Assembly (NCBI GenBank): GCA_036939975.1
Contig: JALLPB010000592.1
Location: 1 to 29,421 of the forward strand
Direction: 5' to 3'
From: Cyclostephanos tholiformis
Lineage: Eukaryota; Bacillariophyta; Thalassiosirophyceae; Thalassiosirales; Thalassiosiraceae
DNA length: 29,421 bases
Under the pieces are notes generated by a model. It was not told the DNA's origin and did not search any database. It saw nothing but the letters and a program-made list of their open reading frames with translations. Both the position numbers and the translations under genes were made by a program. Below, one piece after another: positions 10,889 through 20,263 of the stretch (position 1 is the first letter of the stretch; each line of letters starts with the position of its first letter).

Positions 10889-10973
10889 TTGAGAAGACCT
10901 CGATTCTGATGCTAAATGTATGACGTTGGATCATTAGATTAATTAAATTAAGTGAGCCCACATCAGCTCATTG

Positions 10974-11828
10974 CTATTGTTTGGCTAGTCTTGTTCTCTC
11001 TCCTCTGAGTTGCCACGTGGATTTTGTGAGTCTCATGACCCCCATGTTCCTTCCTACTACCCTCCTAGGAAACTTGGTTCTCCCTGCCTGTCTGTCTGTC
11101 ACGCATTTTACCTTGTTGTTCCTATTCTGCCCAACACACTCCTGTGGTGTCTTGAAGGCTGTTGCAACAATGCTTTTCCAAGTCACCGTCTTGGGGCTAC
11201 AGATGGGTGGTGCATCGGGTCCTTCTGGGGGGTCTTTGTAATGTACCGGGCAGTTCATTAGCTCCGCTCTCATCACTTGAAATGCGGTTCCTTGCAACGG
11301 TTTAGTCATCACGTCCGCCCCCATTTCTTCGGTTGGACAATCAATCACCTTGATCTCTCCTTCGTTGACTCTGTCCTTGATAAAGAAGACCTTGGCTTTA
11401 ATCCCGCTGGACATCTTCCCGTTTTTGATGAGCAGTTGCATGCTGATGTTGTCTTGGTACAGTCCCACACATTCCACCTCGTATCCCTGCGCTTGTATGA
11501 AATGCAGAGACCATAGCATTTTTGGCATGAACATGTCTGCCGTGACTAGCTCTGTTTCCATGGAGCTCCGGGTGTTCACCTTCAACTTTTGTGAATAACT
11601 CGAGGTTGCTCCCTTTCCTAGCGTGAACACTGCTCCTCCATGTCCTCCCATATCCCAGTGCACGTTATGTGACCCATCAACATACCATTTCAGTACTCCC
11701 ATACTTTCAACCGTAAGCCTTAACTTCAAATAGCGTGTTCCCTTGAGATATTTCAATATCCTCTTCTATTTTCCCCAGTCGTCCTCAGCCGGGCTTCTCA
11801 TCCTAGTGGTGAGGAACGTGACGGCTGT
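10974..11828 (-). pseudogene. copia-1 RNase H domain and C-terminal tail
   Basis: The 260-codon frame 11756-10974 continues the RT frame after stops at 11829 (TAA) and 11766 (TAG). The Ty1-type RNase H core is clear: WYVDGSHNVHWDMGGHGGAV (first Asp), SSYSQKLKVNTRSSMETELV (Glu), LYQDNIS (Asp), then VFFIKDRVNEGEIKVIDCPT and GADVMTKPLQGTAF. RNase H degrades the RNA of the RNA/DNA hybrid during cDNA synthesis. The segment before VFFIKDRV is shorter than usual for the family (SSGIKAK), suggesting a small deletion. After the domain comes a basic tail ending RGERTRLAKQ, then the stop. This is the best-preserved part of the element. Confidence 0.88.
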
Positions 11829-12967
11829 TTAGATGTCTCGTCTCGATCTTGTTGCCATGAAGAGCAGCTGTGCAACTGCATGATGGAAGGCTAATGATTG
11901 CTCTTCGCTTAGCTTTCTTGCCTCCTTCTTGTCTCTGATTTTGAACAACTTGTCATGCGCAGGCGTTGCTGCACATCCGGTGATTACTTCTGGGAATTCG
12001 TTGATCACGTCCTTTAGGTACTTGAACATCAACACCTCTAGCGCTCTGTCCTCGCAGAACTCCATATCAACTCCCAGGTAGTCGTGTTTCCTCCCAAGAT
12101 GCATGCTCAGTTTCGGTCCGTATATCCTTCCCAGATAACACGAGAACTTGGTCAGTTCAAAGTCGTCCTAGCACGTCACTATCAGATCATCCACGTGCCA
12201 AACCACCATGAGTTGCTTTCCTGCCTCAGTCATCTTGTTGCCAACGCATGGATTGTACGGATTCATTACAAGCCCGAGTTTTTGAATTCCTTCCTCAACT
12301 TTCAATAGAACAGGAGGCTGGCTTGCATCAGCCCGTACAACACTTTCTGCAGTTTTACATACAGGACCTTGTTTCCCTTTCTGTCAATGGTCATGTATCA
12401 TCTGTAGACCTCTGGTGCGATCTGCACCGTCATGTCTGCCAGTTCTGCCTTTAGCACCATGATCATGTCTTCGTCCACGTCCGTTTTCACAAACGTGCTG
12501 GGTACATCATTGCAGCGTACCTTACGTTGCTCGTGTGCGGCAATGGTTGCTGTAATGAAAGTTGACTCGGTCGAGATGGTCGGTGATGCCGTGTCCTCTT
12601 TGGGGATGTAGGCTTGTTGTGGGGCCCCGTTAATGCATGCCCGTCCCTTGATATCTCCTGTTTGTTTCTCCTTAAGAAAGAGTAAGGATGACAGTGCGCA
12701 CATGCGCTGCTCCCGCGACAGTTTGGCTGCGTCCATTGGCTTCCATGTGTCCATCACATGTAACAATGTCAGCTCTTTCATTGCAGTCTTTTCCCCTTTG
12801 CTTCCGAACTTATGCAGTCTGGGCTTTAGGTTGTATTGTACCATCAAGTAAGTCCACACGATCAACTCGGCCTCCAATGATGTGAGCAATGCGGCGTCTG
12901 TATCATGCACCGTATTGTCAATGAAATCCTCGGGCATGCATGTCGTTGTCGCCATCATTTGTTTGTG
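11829..12967 (-). pseudogene. copia-1 reverse transcriptase (RVT_2)
   Basis: Read from 12958 down, the RVT_2 signature appears in order: MDTWKPMDAAKLSREQR, KGRACINGAPQQAYIPKEDT, FITATIAAHEQRKV, NDVPSTFVKTDVDEDMIMVL (motif A Asp), a stop at 12398, KLQKVLYGLMQASLLFY, a stop at 12302 where the family has Trp (TGG to TGA), a frameshift near 12268, NPYNPCVGNKM, then VVWHVDDLIVTC with the catalytic Asp pair (about 12183-12198), a TAG at 12168, and LGRKHDYLGVDMEFC followed by the thumb/connection. RT copies element RNA into cDNA. Motif C reads HVDD rather than the usual YVDD. The catalytic acids survive but the frame does not. Confidence 0.88.
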
Positions 12968-13581
12968 TCATGTCATTCGAGCAAGTTGATTTGCCTCGAA
13001 TACACTCCTGTGCATGCGCACTGTTCCGAGTTGCAGGAAGGTCATGTGTGGCGCATTGTTGTCATAAGGCTGATTGCCAATCACACTCCTGCGAGCTCGA
13101 TGCGGGTAGCGGCGTCCTCCCTTGATGCCTTGGGGGATCACGGCTGGCTCGGTCATGTCGTCACAGTTGTCCCCGAGGGGCAACAAGTCATGGGGTTTGG
13201 GGGGAATAAGACCGCCGGCATTGGGGAGGTCGAACGTTATCTTGTAAACAATCTCGTCTTCATCAGCCTCCACAAGTGCAGCCCCCCGAGGCCCATTATC
13301 ATTTCCGTGAGCCCTCCGTATCATCTCGGCAGCGTCAATTCCAGCGTTTTACAACACCGCGTTGGCCTGGCCTGAAAGTCCGGCTTGTCGTCCATGACCG
13401 TCCGGTAGTCCCATTCTTCTTCTTCCAATTCCACTCCCGGAAGCTCGGCGCTTACGTTGGAGTACACTGCGCTCTCTTCCCCTTCGTCGAGAAGACCTTG
13501 GAACTCAGGGTCATCTTTGGGGACCTCATCCGTCCATTCATACAGTTCTCCACATCAGTTGAGGAAGCAGAACGCACGGCC
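12968..13581 (-). pseudogene. copia-1 linker between integrase and RT
   Basis: An acidic, low-conservation linker, as usual between copia integrase and RT. It contains ELYEWTDEVPKDDPEFQGLL and VSAELPGVELEEEEWDYRTV in one frame. A frameshift near 13340 follows, then NAGIDAAEMIRRAHGNDNG, ITFDLPNAGGLIPPKPHDL and GIKGGRRYPHRARRSVIGN. Stops lie at 13582 (TGA, its upstream boundary), 13349 (TAA) and 12968 (TGA). Beyond 12968 the frame runs on directly into the RT. No enzymatic domain is expected here. Confidence 0.75.
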
Positions 13582-14280
13582 TCAACCCTCGTGCTGTCTG
13601 ATCGCATCAACACGTTTGATGACCCGATCGGGCATCGGCATTGGCATGAAAGAGCGCCGGTTCAGCACTCAACCTGTGTTGATGCAGTAGAATTTTACAC
13701 TGCCCTGCAGATTCCCAGTCAGCCCCAGCGCAATGGCTTCATGCGTCTGCCACCCCATTGTGTTCATTGGTACTGGCTCATCATGGACTTTGCAATAAGT
13801 CCCCGGCGAGAAACGACAGTGTTTTTTATAATTGAGGCGCCATCGAAGTAACAGTTGTCACGGTGAATACGTTTGCAATATCCCAGACTTCACCGGAAAT
13901 GCATTCATCCAAAGTACCATGAAGTAGACCAATTCAATTTTCATCCTCCGAGGGATATGAGCAAAGGGTAGCATCACCAGCAACCCTCGCGTTCGTTCCT
14001 TCACAGTTTGTATTGTTCTCTTGGCTTTGCTGACGTGCTCCTTTGCCGCCGTCGTATTGCATTCTACGGTAGGCATTAGCGGTTTGATTTTTTCGAATTC
14101 TCCATCCATTAAAATAGTTCTTACTCTAAATCCAGCACGCCCATACACCTCCAATACTCATTTCAAATGTTTCCTGAGGCTCAGGGTGGTGCGCACAGGC
14201 ACGTGCTCCATTCGTCGTGCGAATGTCAAGAAAAATGCTGTTCCGTCCACGAAGAATACATCCACCGCAAGTGTCACCAT
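13582..14280 (-). pseudogene. copia-1 integrase catalytic core and C-terminal region
   Basis: After a frameshift near 14280, the DDE integrase core reads VTLAVDVFFVDGTAFFLTFA (first Asp), a TGA at 14158, VYGRAGFRVRTILMDGEFEK (second Asp), then PTVECNTTAAKEHVSKAKRT with the expected Glu, and LVYFMVLWMNAFPVKSGI. A TGA at 13858 sits where the family has Arg (CGA to TGA). After it come RLNYKKHCRFSPGTYCKVHD and THEAIALGLTGNLQGSVKFY, a TGA at 13669, and LNRRSFMPMPMPDRVIKRV. Integrase joins the cDNA ends to host DNA. All three catalytic acids remain; only the reading frame is lost. Confidence 0.88.
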
Positions 14281-15263
14281 TTTGTTGCTACATAGTCTCC
14301 CACCACTGGCACTGGCACCCGTCCAATAGTTTTTCCTTGTAGGCTTGGGAGATCTGGTCCAAATATTGTATGTGCATGAGTCACATCCGACGCAGTCACA
14401 GGGCAATTTGCAATCAGATTGCTGCTCACCATGCCTTTGTAGTCTCTCTCGCTTGGATTGCCTAGCATTGCTTGTGCCCTGCGGGCTTCCTTTGCCTGCA
14501 ATACCTCACAATGTGTGAACCCTTCGTAATTCCCGCGCACTGTCTGGACGAACGTCTTTGCGTTCTCGCGCCCCTTTGCAGACTGGTCCTCCCCGTGCTC
14601 CAGCAACATCATGGTCTTCAGATCATTCGATTCTTCTAGGTTGATGTAAGGCAACTCCTGTTCATCTTTGTAGAATCGCACTTCCCCACACGGGGTGTGC
14701 ACCGCGTAATATCCTCTCCAGCTATTGTAGATTATACGATATTTTGTCTCAAGCTCATGCATCGAGAAGATGTTAGCTATCCCCTCCAGCAGGTACCATA
14801 CCTTCAGTCCTCCATAAGCGCCTTGCTTATTTGTTGTCACTGCACCCGCATTGCAGTTGATTTTGATTCCTCTCTGGGTCATTTTGACGTCCTCCAGATA
14901 CTTTCCAGCCTTGAAGGTGGTCACTGTTGAACATCCATCAAGATATGCCCGGTCATCAGGTAGTGCCCCACCCTGCGCTAGCGTCACATTGAGGAGTTGA
15001 TGTCCCTCCTCCTTGACCTCCTGTCCGCTCTTGTCCTGGCCCTCCAAGTTCATGTGTAGCTGGGACTGCTGTTCCGAACTCAACTGGGGGCTCTCATAGG
15101 CCCAATGACTTGGGGACCCGCAGTTGAAACAGTGGGACTCCCCCCTGCTGTTTGTTTTCGTGTCTTCCCCTGTGTGCCCGGTCATCGTGCTGACCTCATC
15201 TCCTGCTCCATCACTGCCCCCGCTGGATTAGGGCTTGGCTCCTTGTCCTGCCTGGCTTGAGCT
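14274..15263 (-). pseudogene. copia-1 zinc knuckle, protease and pre-integrase region
   Basis: A 303-codon open stretch (15185-14274). It begins with a CCHC-type knuckle, HCFNCGSPSHWAYESPQ, in which the fourth zinc ligand is Ser (AGC for TGC, about 15093). The aspartic protease site reads AYLDGCSTVTTF instead of the canonical D-S/T-G. A pre-integrase segment follows with IANIFSMHELETKYRIIYNS, CEVLQAKEARRAQAML and THAHTIFGPDLPSLQGKTIG, typical of algal copia elements. The frame ends ATKW-stop at 14274 and the integrase continues in another frame as TKMVTLAVD. Upstream it is in frame with gag across stops at 15264 (TGA) and 15228 (TAA), so gag and pol were one polyprotein. Confidence 0.85.
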
Positions 15264-16265
15264 TCAGCCTCCTCGACCGCCTCGACCGCCTTGCTGCAGG
15301 AATGCCACTCCCGTATTGTTGGGATTCACCCTGAATGGGTACGCACTCCTCGTGTTCTGGTAATTAGACAGGAGGCTTGACGCCTTTTCAAACGTGTTGG
15401 GATACAGGTCCGTGCCAAGCAAGTAGCTGTTGGCGAGGTTGCCCCTCAGCTTCCCGTACTTCCGGCGGTCCGCTATGCTGATGAGCATCGCCGCTTTCAC
15501 CTGCTTGCTTGCAACAGCTTTCGCCGCCTTCAGCTGTGTCGCGTCCGGTGCGGTGATCTGCCACCTCGATAGTTCCGCCTCGACCATCCCTTGTGGATTC
15601 CGGGCAACCCTCCGAACGCCTCGACTGTGTTCCAAAGGCTCCAGAAGTTTCTAGCATACTCTTTGACACTCTCCTTCTCAGTCTGTGTGTATAGGTAGAG
15701 CGTTTTCAGCGACTGTACCAGGTTTAAGGATGATTGCTTGTAATAGTCGAACTCCACACAGATCTTCTCGATCTGCCTGATCATGTCATGCAGCGACTGA
15801 GAGCCCTTCACGATCTCCCAATCCTTTGTCGCCTTCAGCTTGTCTCTCACATTCTGAGAGCACTGATCAAGCACCGTTGCGCACCCCTTTCTGAGTGACT
15901 CTTCCAGTTTCTGCCTTCTCTTGGCCACCGTCTTCACCTCTTCCATTCAAATCACGTCAAGGTCCGCCTTGTCTGGCACGATGGGGTCCACCGGACTCGG
16001 CAGTACAATTGTCTGCACCTTTATGGTTCAAATCATTTCCTCCACTAGATATCCTTCTGCTAGTCCGGCATTCTGCTGGCAGTAGTTGGCAATTTTCTCA
16101 TGAAACTCTGTGAACTGTGCGGCAAAACTGCTATCGCTGGTGTTGAATGTGTTCTTCGCGATCTCTACAATCAGTAATTGATACGCCTTCATCGGCGCTG
16201 CCGTTCCCCCTCCTCGGTGAATGAATCGTGGTTTCCTTCCGCCCCCACGTCCGCCTCCTTGGCTG
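15264..16265 (-). pseudogene. copia-1 gag (capsid/nucleocapsid)
   Basis: Reading down from 16265: a Gly/Arg-rich start (QGGGRGGGRKPRFIHRGGG), KAYQLLIVEIAKNTFN, a TGA at 16028, LPSPVDPIVPDKADLDVI, a TGA at 15947, then a helical capsid-like segment with KTVAKRRQKLEESLRKGCAT, LKTLYLYTQTEKESVKEYAR and WNTVEAFGG. A frameshift near 15620 leads to MVEAELSRWQITAPDATQL and YPNTFEKASSLLSNYQNTR, ending in a Gly/Arg box. This is the UBN2-type gag layout. The Met at 16303, which would open the first frame, lies in the terminal repeat of the neighbouring element, so the true gag start is lost. Confidence 0.8.
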
Positions 16266-16267
16266 GC

Positions 16268-16420
16268 ATCTAATACCAAATCCAGATTCGATATTAGATG
16301 CAATCAAAGCATCTGAAGTCAGAACTAGATGGTTTGAGAGCCATCTAATATCAAATTCAGAGTAATTTCAGCAAGATTTGATATTAAGGGGCTTGTCTTT
16401 ACCCATCTAAAGTCAACTCT
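16268..16420. repeat. left terminal/subterminal repeats of the Ginger-like element
   Basis: Contains CATCTAATA (16268), GATATTAGATG (about 16291), CCATCTAATATCAAATT (about 16351), TTGATATTAAGG (about 16379) and CCATCTAAAGTC (about 16402). Repeated subterminal motifs in both orientations are often transposase binding sites in large-TIR elements; that role is inferred. A start codon for the gene lies just inside at 16421. Confidence 0.7.
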
Positions 16421-18705
16421 ATGCATGTAGCTTCAATCACAGCCACCCAACACCACAACCATGTCATTGCCCAATGCCAAAAGGGAACTGCGGAGGCCAC
16501 AGGGCTCCCTGCACCTCGCCCCAGCATCTCACCAACCCGCACCTCACCACGGATCCCTCAAAATCCTTATGCAACTGGCGCCTCAGGAATGCAAAAGAAG
16601 GGTCCTGTTGGTGCAGTGACTTCAGCTGTCACCTCAGGTGGGACAACTGCTGTTGCAAGGGGGGGTGGGGCTCCTCCTCAACGTGACAATGCTTTCCCCC
16701 CACCATCTCGCACTTTGTCCTTTGCCACTCCTCAGGCAGAGTTTGCAAACCGCTCAGTATCCTCCTTGTCATGGTCCACCAGGACCCCTTCCACCAAGAC
16801 ATCTGCGGAAAAATGCAATCTAAGTGTTGACCCTTCGAACAAGGTTTCCAAACCAAGGAAGAAGCTGAAGCAAGGTGGTGGAGAAGACTTTGATGTCAGT
16901 TTTGAGGATGACAAGGATGACAAGGACATTGATTTTTTTCCCATGACAGACAAAGCCATGGATTTAGTCATCCAGGGAAAGGATTCATGGGAACCGGATG
17001 CAATTCAAAAGGGAATCAAGATGCGTCATCGTCAAGCTTTCATGGAAAAAGCTTTTCCTGCAGAACAAAAAAAACTTTTGCAAACGCTCAAGTAAAGAGT
17101 GCTTGTATCAAGACTTGCCAACCACAAAGTGAGATTGACTACATCATCTATGTCATCAATCATTGGCAAAAGGGTACAGAGGTGAAGTCACTGCCCCCAG
17201 ATCCAGAGAGGGATAGGTTGATTAGTTTTCGTTCTAACAATTGAAGCGGAAACAAGTACATCCATCAGTACTTCACTGAGGAGGCGTTTGCTCCTGGAGA
17301 CACAGCACCACGATAGTTCTCAGGAAGTACAACAAGGATGGTTCACCTGGGCGCATCATTGTGTCAAGGGAGCAGCTATTTGACGCCATTGACGAGTGGC
17401 ATGAACATAGTGGTCACCTTGGGCAGGAGAGAACCTGGAAGTTTTACGGGAGCAAGCATGCCAATGTCACCCAAGACCATGTCAAGTTCTACTGCCAAAC
17501 CTGCTTTGCATGCATGAAGAAGAACCCGGTGACTAAGACTGAGAAAGGCAGCCGAAAGCCAATTTTCTCNCAAGGATCATGCCACAGGATTAATACATAT
17601 CTGTGCTCTGCCAAGGAAGCGCCCTGACTTGATTGCGTACAAACTCCAAGAGATTTTTGGTCTGATAGGATACCCCAAGATTTTTCACACTGACAATGGG
17701 AAAGAGTTCACTGCCAAGTTAATCCTTCAGTTTCTTTGGCAATTGAATCCAAACATCCTTGCTGTGATAGGTCGCCCAAGACGCCCTCAAGATCAAGGGT
17801 CTGTTGAAAATGCAAATGCGAAAGTCAAGAGAGTATTGGGAAGTGTACTCACTGAGCGCCGCTTGGCCGGAGAAAACCCCAATTGAACTGAGGTGCTTGG
17901 GAGTGTTGCTTCAGTCCTCAACTCGCAGTCTGGTTGAGGGAGAAATGATATTTCTGCAGTTGAAGTGGTCTTTGGTCAGGTATATGATCATCCACTCACC
18001 TGTTCTAAGGAAGAGGCACGATGCTGCTGGACCATTGATGATAGGATTAGGGTAACAAGTGAGCCCCACTTTGAAGATTATGTGAGGGAAATGTATCAGA
18101 GTAGACAAGAAAGATGAGATGACAATGAAGAGCAAGAAGACATAGATGACTCTGGCTACTGGTCAAGTGTTGATCTTCCTGTCGAAGAGTCTGACAAGGT
18201 CACAGACTCTTACTTCTACGACCATCTATATGATGAGAATGAAAGAAAATCGCCACCCAAAGAACACCTTCCCACTTCACATTATGATCATATATCGCCA
18301 CCAGAAGACCTCAAATTGCCACCAGAAGATGTTCTGTCTGTTGATGATCGATTGGAATCACCTTCTGGATTTTTTGCGGGTACTCAAGCAGATGGAGATC
18401 TCTTTGAAGATGCGCAACAACTTGGAGATGTTGTATCACCCACAATGTTTTCCCCTGTCCAAGAGTGTACTGACACTGGCATCTGTTTTGGTCCTAATTG
18501 TGTTGAGAGATGCTTCATTCACAACATCTTTTCATCAATGGATGATAAGAAGTGTAGCCACACATGGACAACAGTAGACTTGAGCCGGACTGGAGAATAT
18601 GTTTCATTCCCATCTTCCTTCTTCCATCAAGGTTATTTCAAGATGAACTCAAACATGATCATTGTGACTGCACAACTTTTTGCATCAGACAATGGCTCCT
18701 CTTAG
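16421..18705 (+). pseudogene. broken integrase-type transposase (H2C2 finger, DDE core, acidic tail)
   Basis: From the ATG at 16421: a Ser/Thr/Pro-rich disordered region; a basic-then-acidic patch (SKPRKKLKQ, then an Asp-rich run); RHRQAFMEKAFPAEQKKLLQ; a frameshift near 17090; PQSEIDYIIYVINHWQKGTE; a TGA at 17242; KYNKDGSPGRIIVSREQLFD; an H2C2 zinc-binding domain, WHEHSGHLG to CQTCFAC (17394-17513); an N at 17570; then the core with IFHTDNGKEF (Asp at 17692) and RPQDQGSVENANAKVKRVL (Glu at 17806, 38 codons on). TGA stops at 17884 (family Trp), 17935 and 18115 follow. An acidic C-terminal region with SPVQECTDTGICFGPNCVER and SMDDKKCSHTWTT ends at a TAG (18703). The first catalytic Asp is missing at the N. 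The domain pair resembles Ginger/TDD transposons and their relative KRBA2. Confidence 0.7.
17570..17570. other. single N: collapsed assembly gap or ambiguous base
   Basis: The frame upstream (KTEKGSRKPIFS) and the frame downstream (DHATGLIHICALPRKRPDLI) differ, and the segment normally carrying the first catalytic Asp between the zinc finger and the core is absent. The N therefore probably stands for missing sequence rather than one unknown base. Confidence 0.7.
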
Positions 18706-18707
18706 TG

Positions 18708-18735
18708 TTTAGGATTTAGGATTTAGGATTTAGGA
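18708..18735. repeat. (TTTAGGA) x 4
   Basis: Four perfect tandem TTTAGGA heptamers directly follow the stop codon region of the Ginger-like gene. The unit differs by one base from the TTTAGGG telomere repeat. As four units inside an element it looks like a slippage microsatellite, not a telomere. Confidence 0.95.
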
Positions 18736-18956
18736 TTACAAGATGAAGATGTGCTGATGCCAAAACAAAGGTAAACATGACATGATGCCAGACCACAGGC
18801 ATCACATTAGCCAGGTGTGCTTTAGGATAATGATATTTAGTAGAAATGATGGTTTACATCACGGTTCACTTGATGGTTATATCACCAACAATGCAATCGA
18901 AGTGGTTTTGAAGTCACCAGATTCGACATTACATGACAAGACACCAACTGATATCA

Positions 18957-19390
18957 AATGTAGATGGATAAATTAGATTTTAGGCATCTAATATCGGATC
19001 TAGATTCCAGCGGCACCATCTAGACTCAATATTAGATGGTGACTCCGGCATTTAGATCAAATATTAGATGCATACAACACCATCTAGATCCGATATTAGA
19101 TGCAGGCGGCACCATCTAATATCGTATCTTGAAAATATGGACTAATAAGGGGATTTGATATTACCATCTAATTTCAAATCTGACTTAAGGTTAATTTCAG
19201 ATTCGATATTAGATGGTCCAATTAACCATCTAATATCGAATCCATCTTAGGGTTAATCATCTAAAATTGGATCTAGATGACTGCGGAATCATCTAGATCC
19301 GATTTTAGATGACCGTGGAATCATCTAGATCCTACCTTAGATGATTCTGCAGTCATCTAATATTGGATCTACCGAGATTCGATATTAGCT
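18957..19390. repeat. right subterminal palindrome cluster of the Ginger-like element
   Basis: More than a dozen copies of CATCTAATATC, CATCTAGATCC and their complements are packed into 430 bp. The best hairpin pairs 19200-19217 perfectly with 19225-19242 (18-bp arms starting GATTCGATATTAGATGGT) across a 7-nt loop. A second pairs GACTGCGGAATCATCT (19279-19294) with AGATGATTCTGCAGTC (19339-19354), 15 of 16. The end at 19378-19390 (TTCGATATTAGCTG) mirrors the left end at 16268. Confidence 0.85.
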
Positions 19391-19413
19391 GCAACAGATC
19401 TCTCTCTTATTCA

Positions 19414-19579
19414 GAATATTATTTATTTGACAGCAAAATTTTTATTAGGATCAAAAGACATTAATTAAAAAAATTTTTAATGAACACAAGAAAATTACAA
19501 ATAAAGTTTATCTTAATAAAATTAATACAATCTACAGATGAAATTTAAATGCCCAGATCCCAGATTGCATCTTCAGAGG
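19414..19579 (+). repeat. dispersed repeat R164, copy 2
   Basis: Same-orientation copy of 326-489, beginning GAATATTATTTATTTGACAG and ending CTTCAGAGG. It starts about 25 bp beyond the right end of the Ginger-like element. The first copy has no such element beside it, so this boundary is useful for locating the insertion. Confidence 0.75.
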
Positions 19580-20041
19580 CTTCTTATTCACTATTTAAAG
19601 GCATGGTGCATCATTGACCTGCCATGTCTTTGTTTGCCAAGTCCTGCAAGAACCAGCAGTACTTTGGCTTGTTAAAAAACAAAACACTCACTAGATCCTA
19701 TTGCACACATGAGCCTGAAAGAGTTTGCTTTGTGCAGACTGCCTCCCAGCTCATGTTCTTTATGCCTAATGGGGCAGCAATTGATCATCAGTTGGTCGGT
19801 CTTTTTTGGGGGTGGTCGGCCCATTTAGCATTCACTTAGTTTTTTGTTATGTTCTTGTTAAAAATTACTGAAGCAAACAATATACCATTAGAAAGCTCCC
19901 TTCAAGCTCAAACTCCAGATATAATAATATTGAAGATATGTGTATTTTCTTTTCTGAAAGACTGAATTCAGTCTTTTGGCTGGTAAATTCAACATTAACA
20001 TGATGTGTATGGTACCTAACCGGGCTACCACAACTACCTAC
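19580..20041. other. non-coding spacer before copia-2
   Basis: No gene is supported. A 71-codon plus-strand frame at 19624-19839 has no recognisable content. The last five bases (20037-20041, CCTAC) are the left copy of the candidate target duplication of copia-2. Confidence 0.5.
20037..20041. other. candidate target-site duplication CCTAC, left copy
   Basis: CCTAC immediately precedes the 5' LTR start (TGTTAG at 20042) and recurs at 24789-24793 directly after the 3' LTR homology ends. Five bp is the usual duplication size for Ty1/copia integration. Confidence 0.6.
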
Positions 20042-20228
20042 TGTTAGACTCCCAGGAGCTACATACAATAGCTAGCATACTTTTAGCTTGTAGGGCGGAG
20101 AATAATTTAAATTCTCCACGCGGAAGGTTTTTAAGTGACAAGTTTTTGTTTGAAGAAGAAGCTTAGATGAGAATCATAATTATCTAATCACCTTTCTACA
20201 ACAATGATTAGATTGTCATTTGTTAGTA
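20042..20228 (+). repeat. copia-2 5' LTR
   Basis: Begins TGTTAGACTCCCAGGAG and matches 24607-24788 through GCTAGCATACTTTTAGCT, GGAGAATAATTTAA, GTGACAAGTTTTTG and AATTATCTAATCACCTTTCT. The homology ends at GTTAGTA in both copies, so the 3' boundary is clear although the terminal dinucleotide reads TA rather than CA. No confident tRNA primer-binding site was identified just after it. Confidence 0.85.
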
Positions 20229-20263
20229 GTGATTAGATTAAAGAGAACTATAAGATAACAATC

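Larger units (their letters stand above)
10974..16265 (-). mobile_element. copia-1: degenerate Ty1/copia LTR retrotransposon, internal region
   Basis: A single minus-strand gag-pol unit of about 5.3 kb can be followed in the diagnostic Ty1/copia order: gag, zinc knuckle and protease, integrase, reverse transcriptase, RNase H. It is interrupted by about 15 stops (ten TGA, three TAA, two TAG) and frameshifts near 15620, 14280, 13340 and 12268. No LTR can be demonstrated. The gag side is cut by the element starting at 16268. The far side ends in AT-rich DNA (10889-10973) then a tandem duplication, and no sequence there recurs as a second LTR. Plus-strand frames in this interval (such as 13276-13851) are antisense shadows. 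Confidence 0.9.
16268..19390 (+). mobile_element. Ginger/TDD-like DNA transposon with palindromic subterminal repeats
   Basis: Left end: CATCTAATACCAAATCC followed by GATTCGATATTAGATG. The right end, read on the complement, gives CAGCTAATATCGAATCT followed by GATCCAATATTAGATG, so the termini are imperfect inverted repeats. Variants of ATCTAATATC/GATATTAGAT recur about five times in the left 150 bp and more than a dozen times in the right 430 bp, many as facing pairs. Between them is one plus-strand gene with an H2C2 finger and DDE integrase core. Size about 3.1 kb. No clean 4-5 bp target duplication is visible (GGCTG before, CAACA after). The left end abuts copia-1 gag; DNA beyond the right end is not copia-1. 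Confidence 0.65.

Noticed and set aside
13276..13851. 191-codon plus-strand open frame
   Set aside because: Exactly antisense to the copia-1 integrase C-terminus and linker, which have recognisable motifs.
18708..18735. TTTAGGA array as a telomere remnant
   Set aside because: Only four units, unit not a standard telomere repeat, and located inside a transposon just after its coding region.
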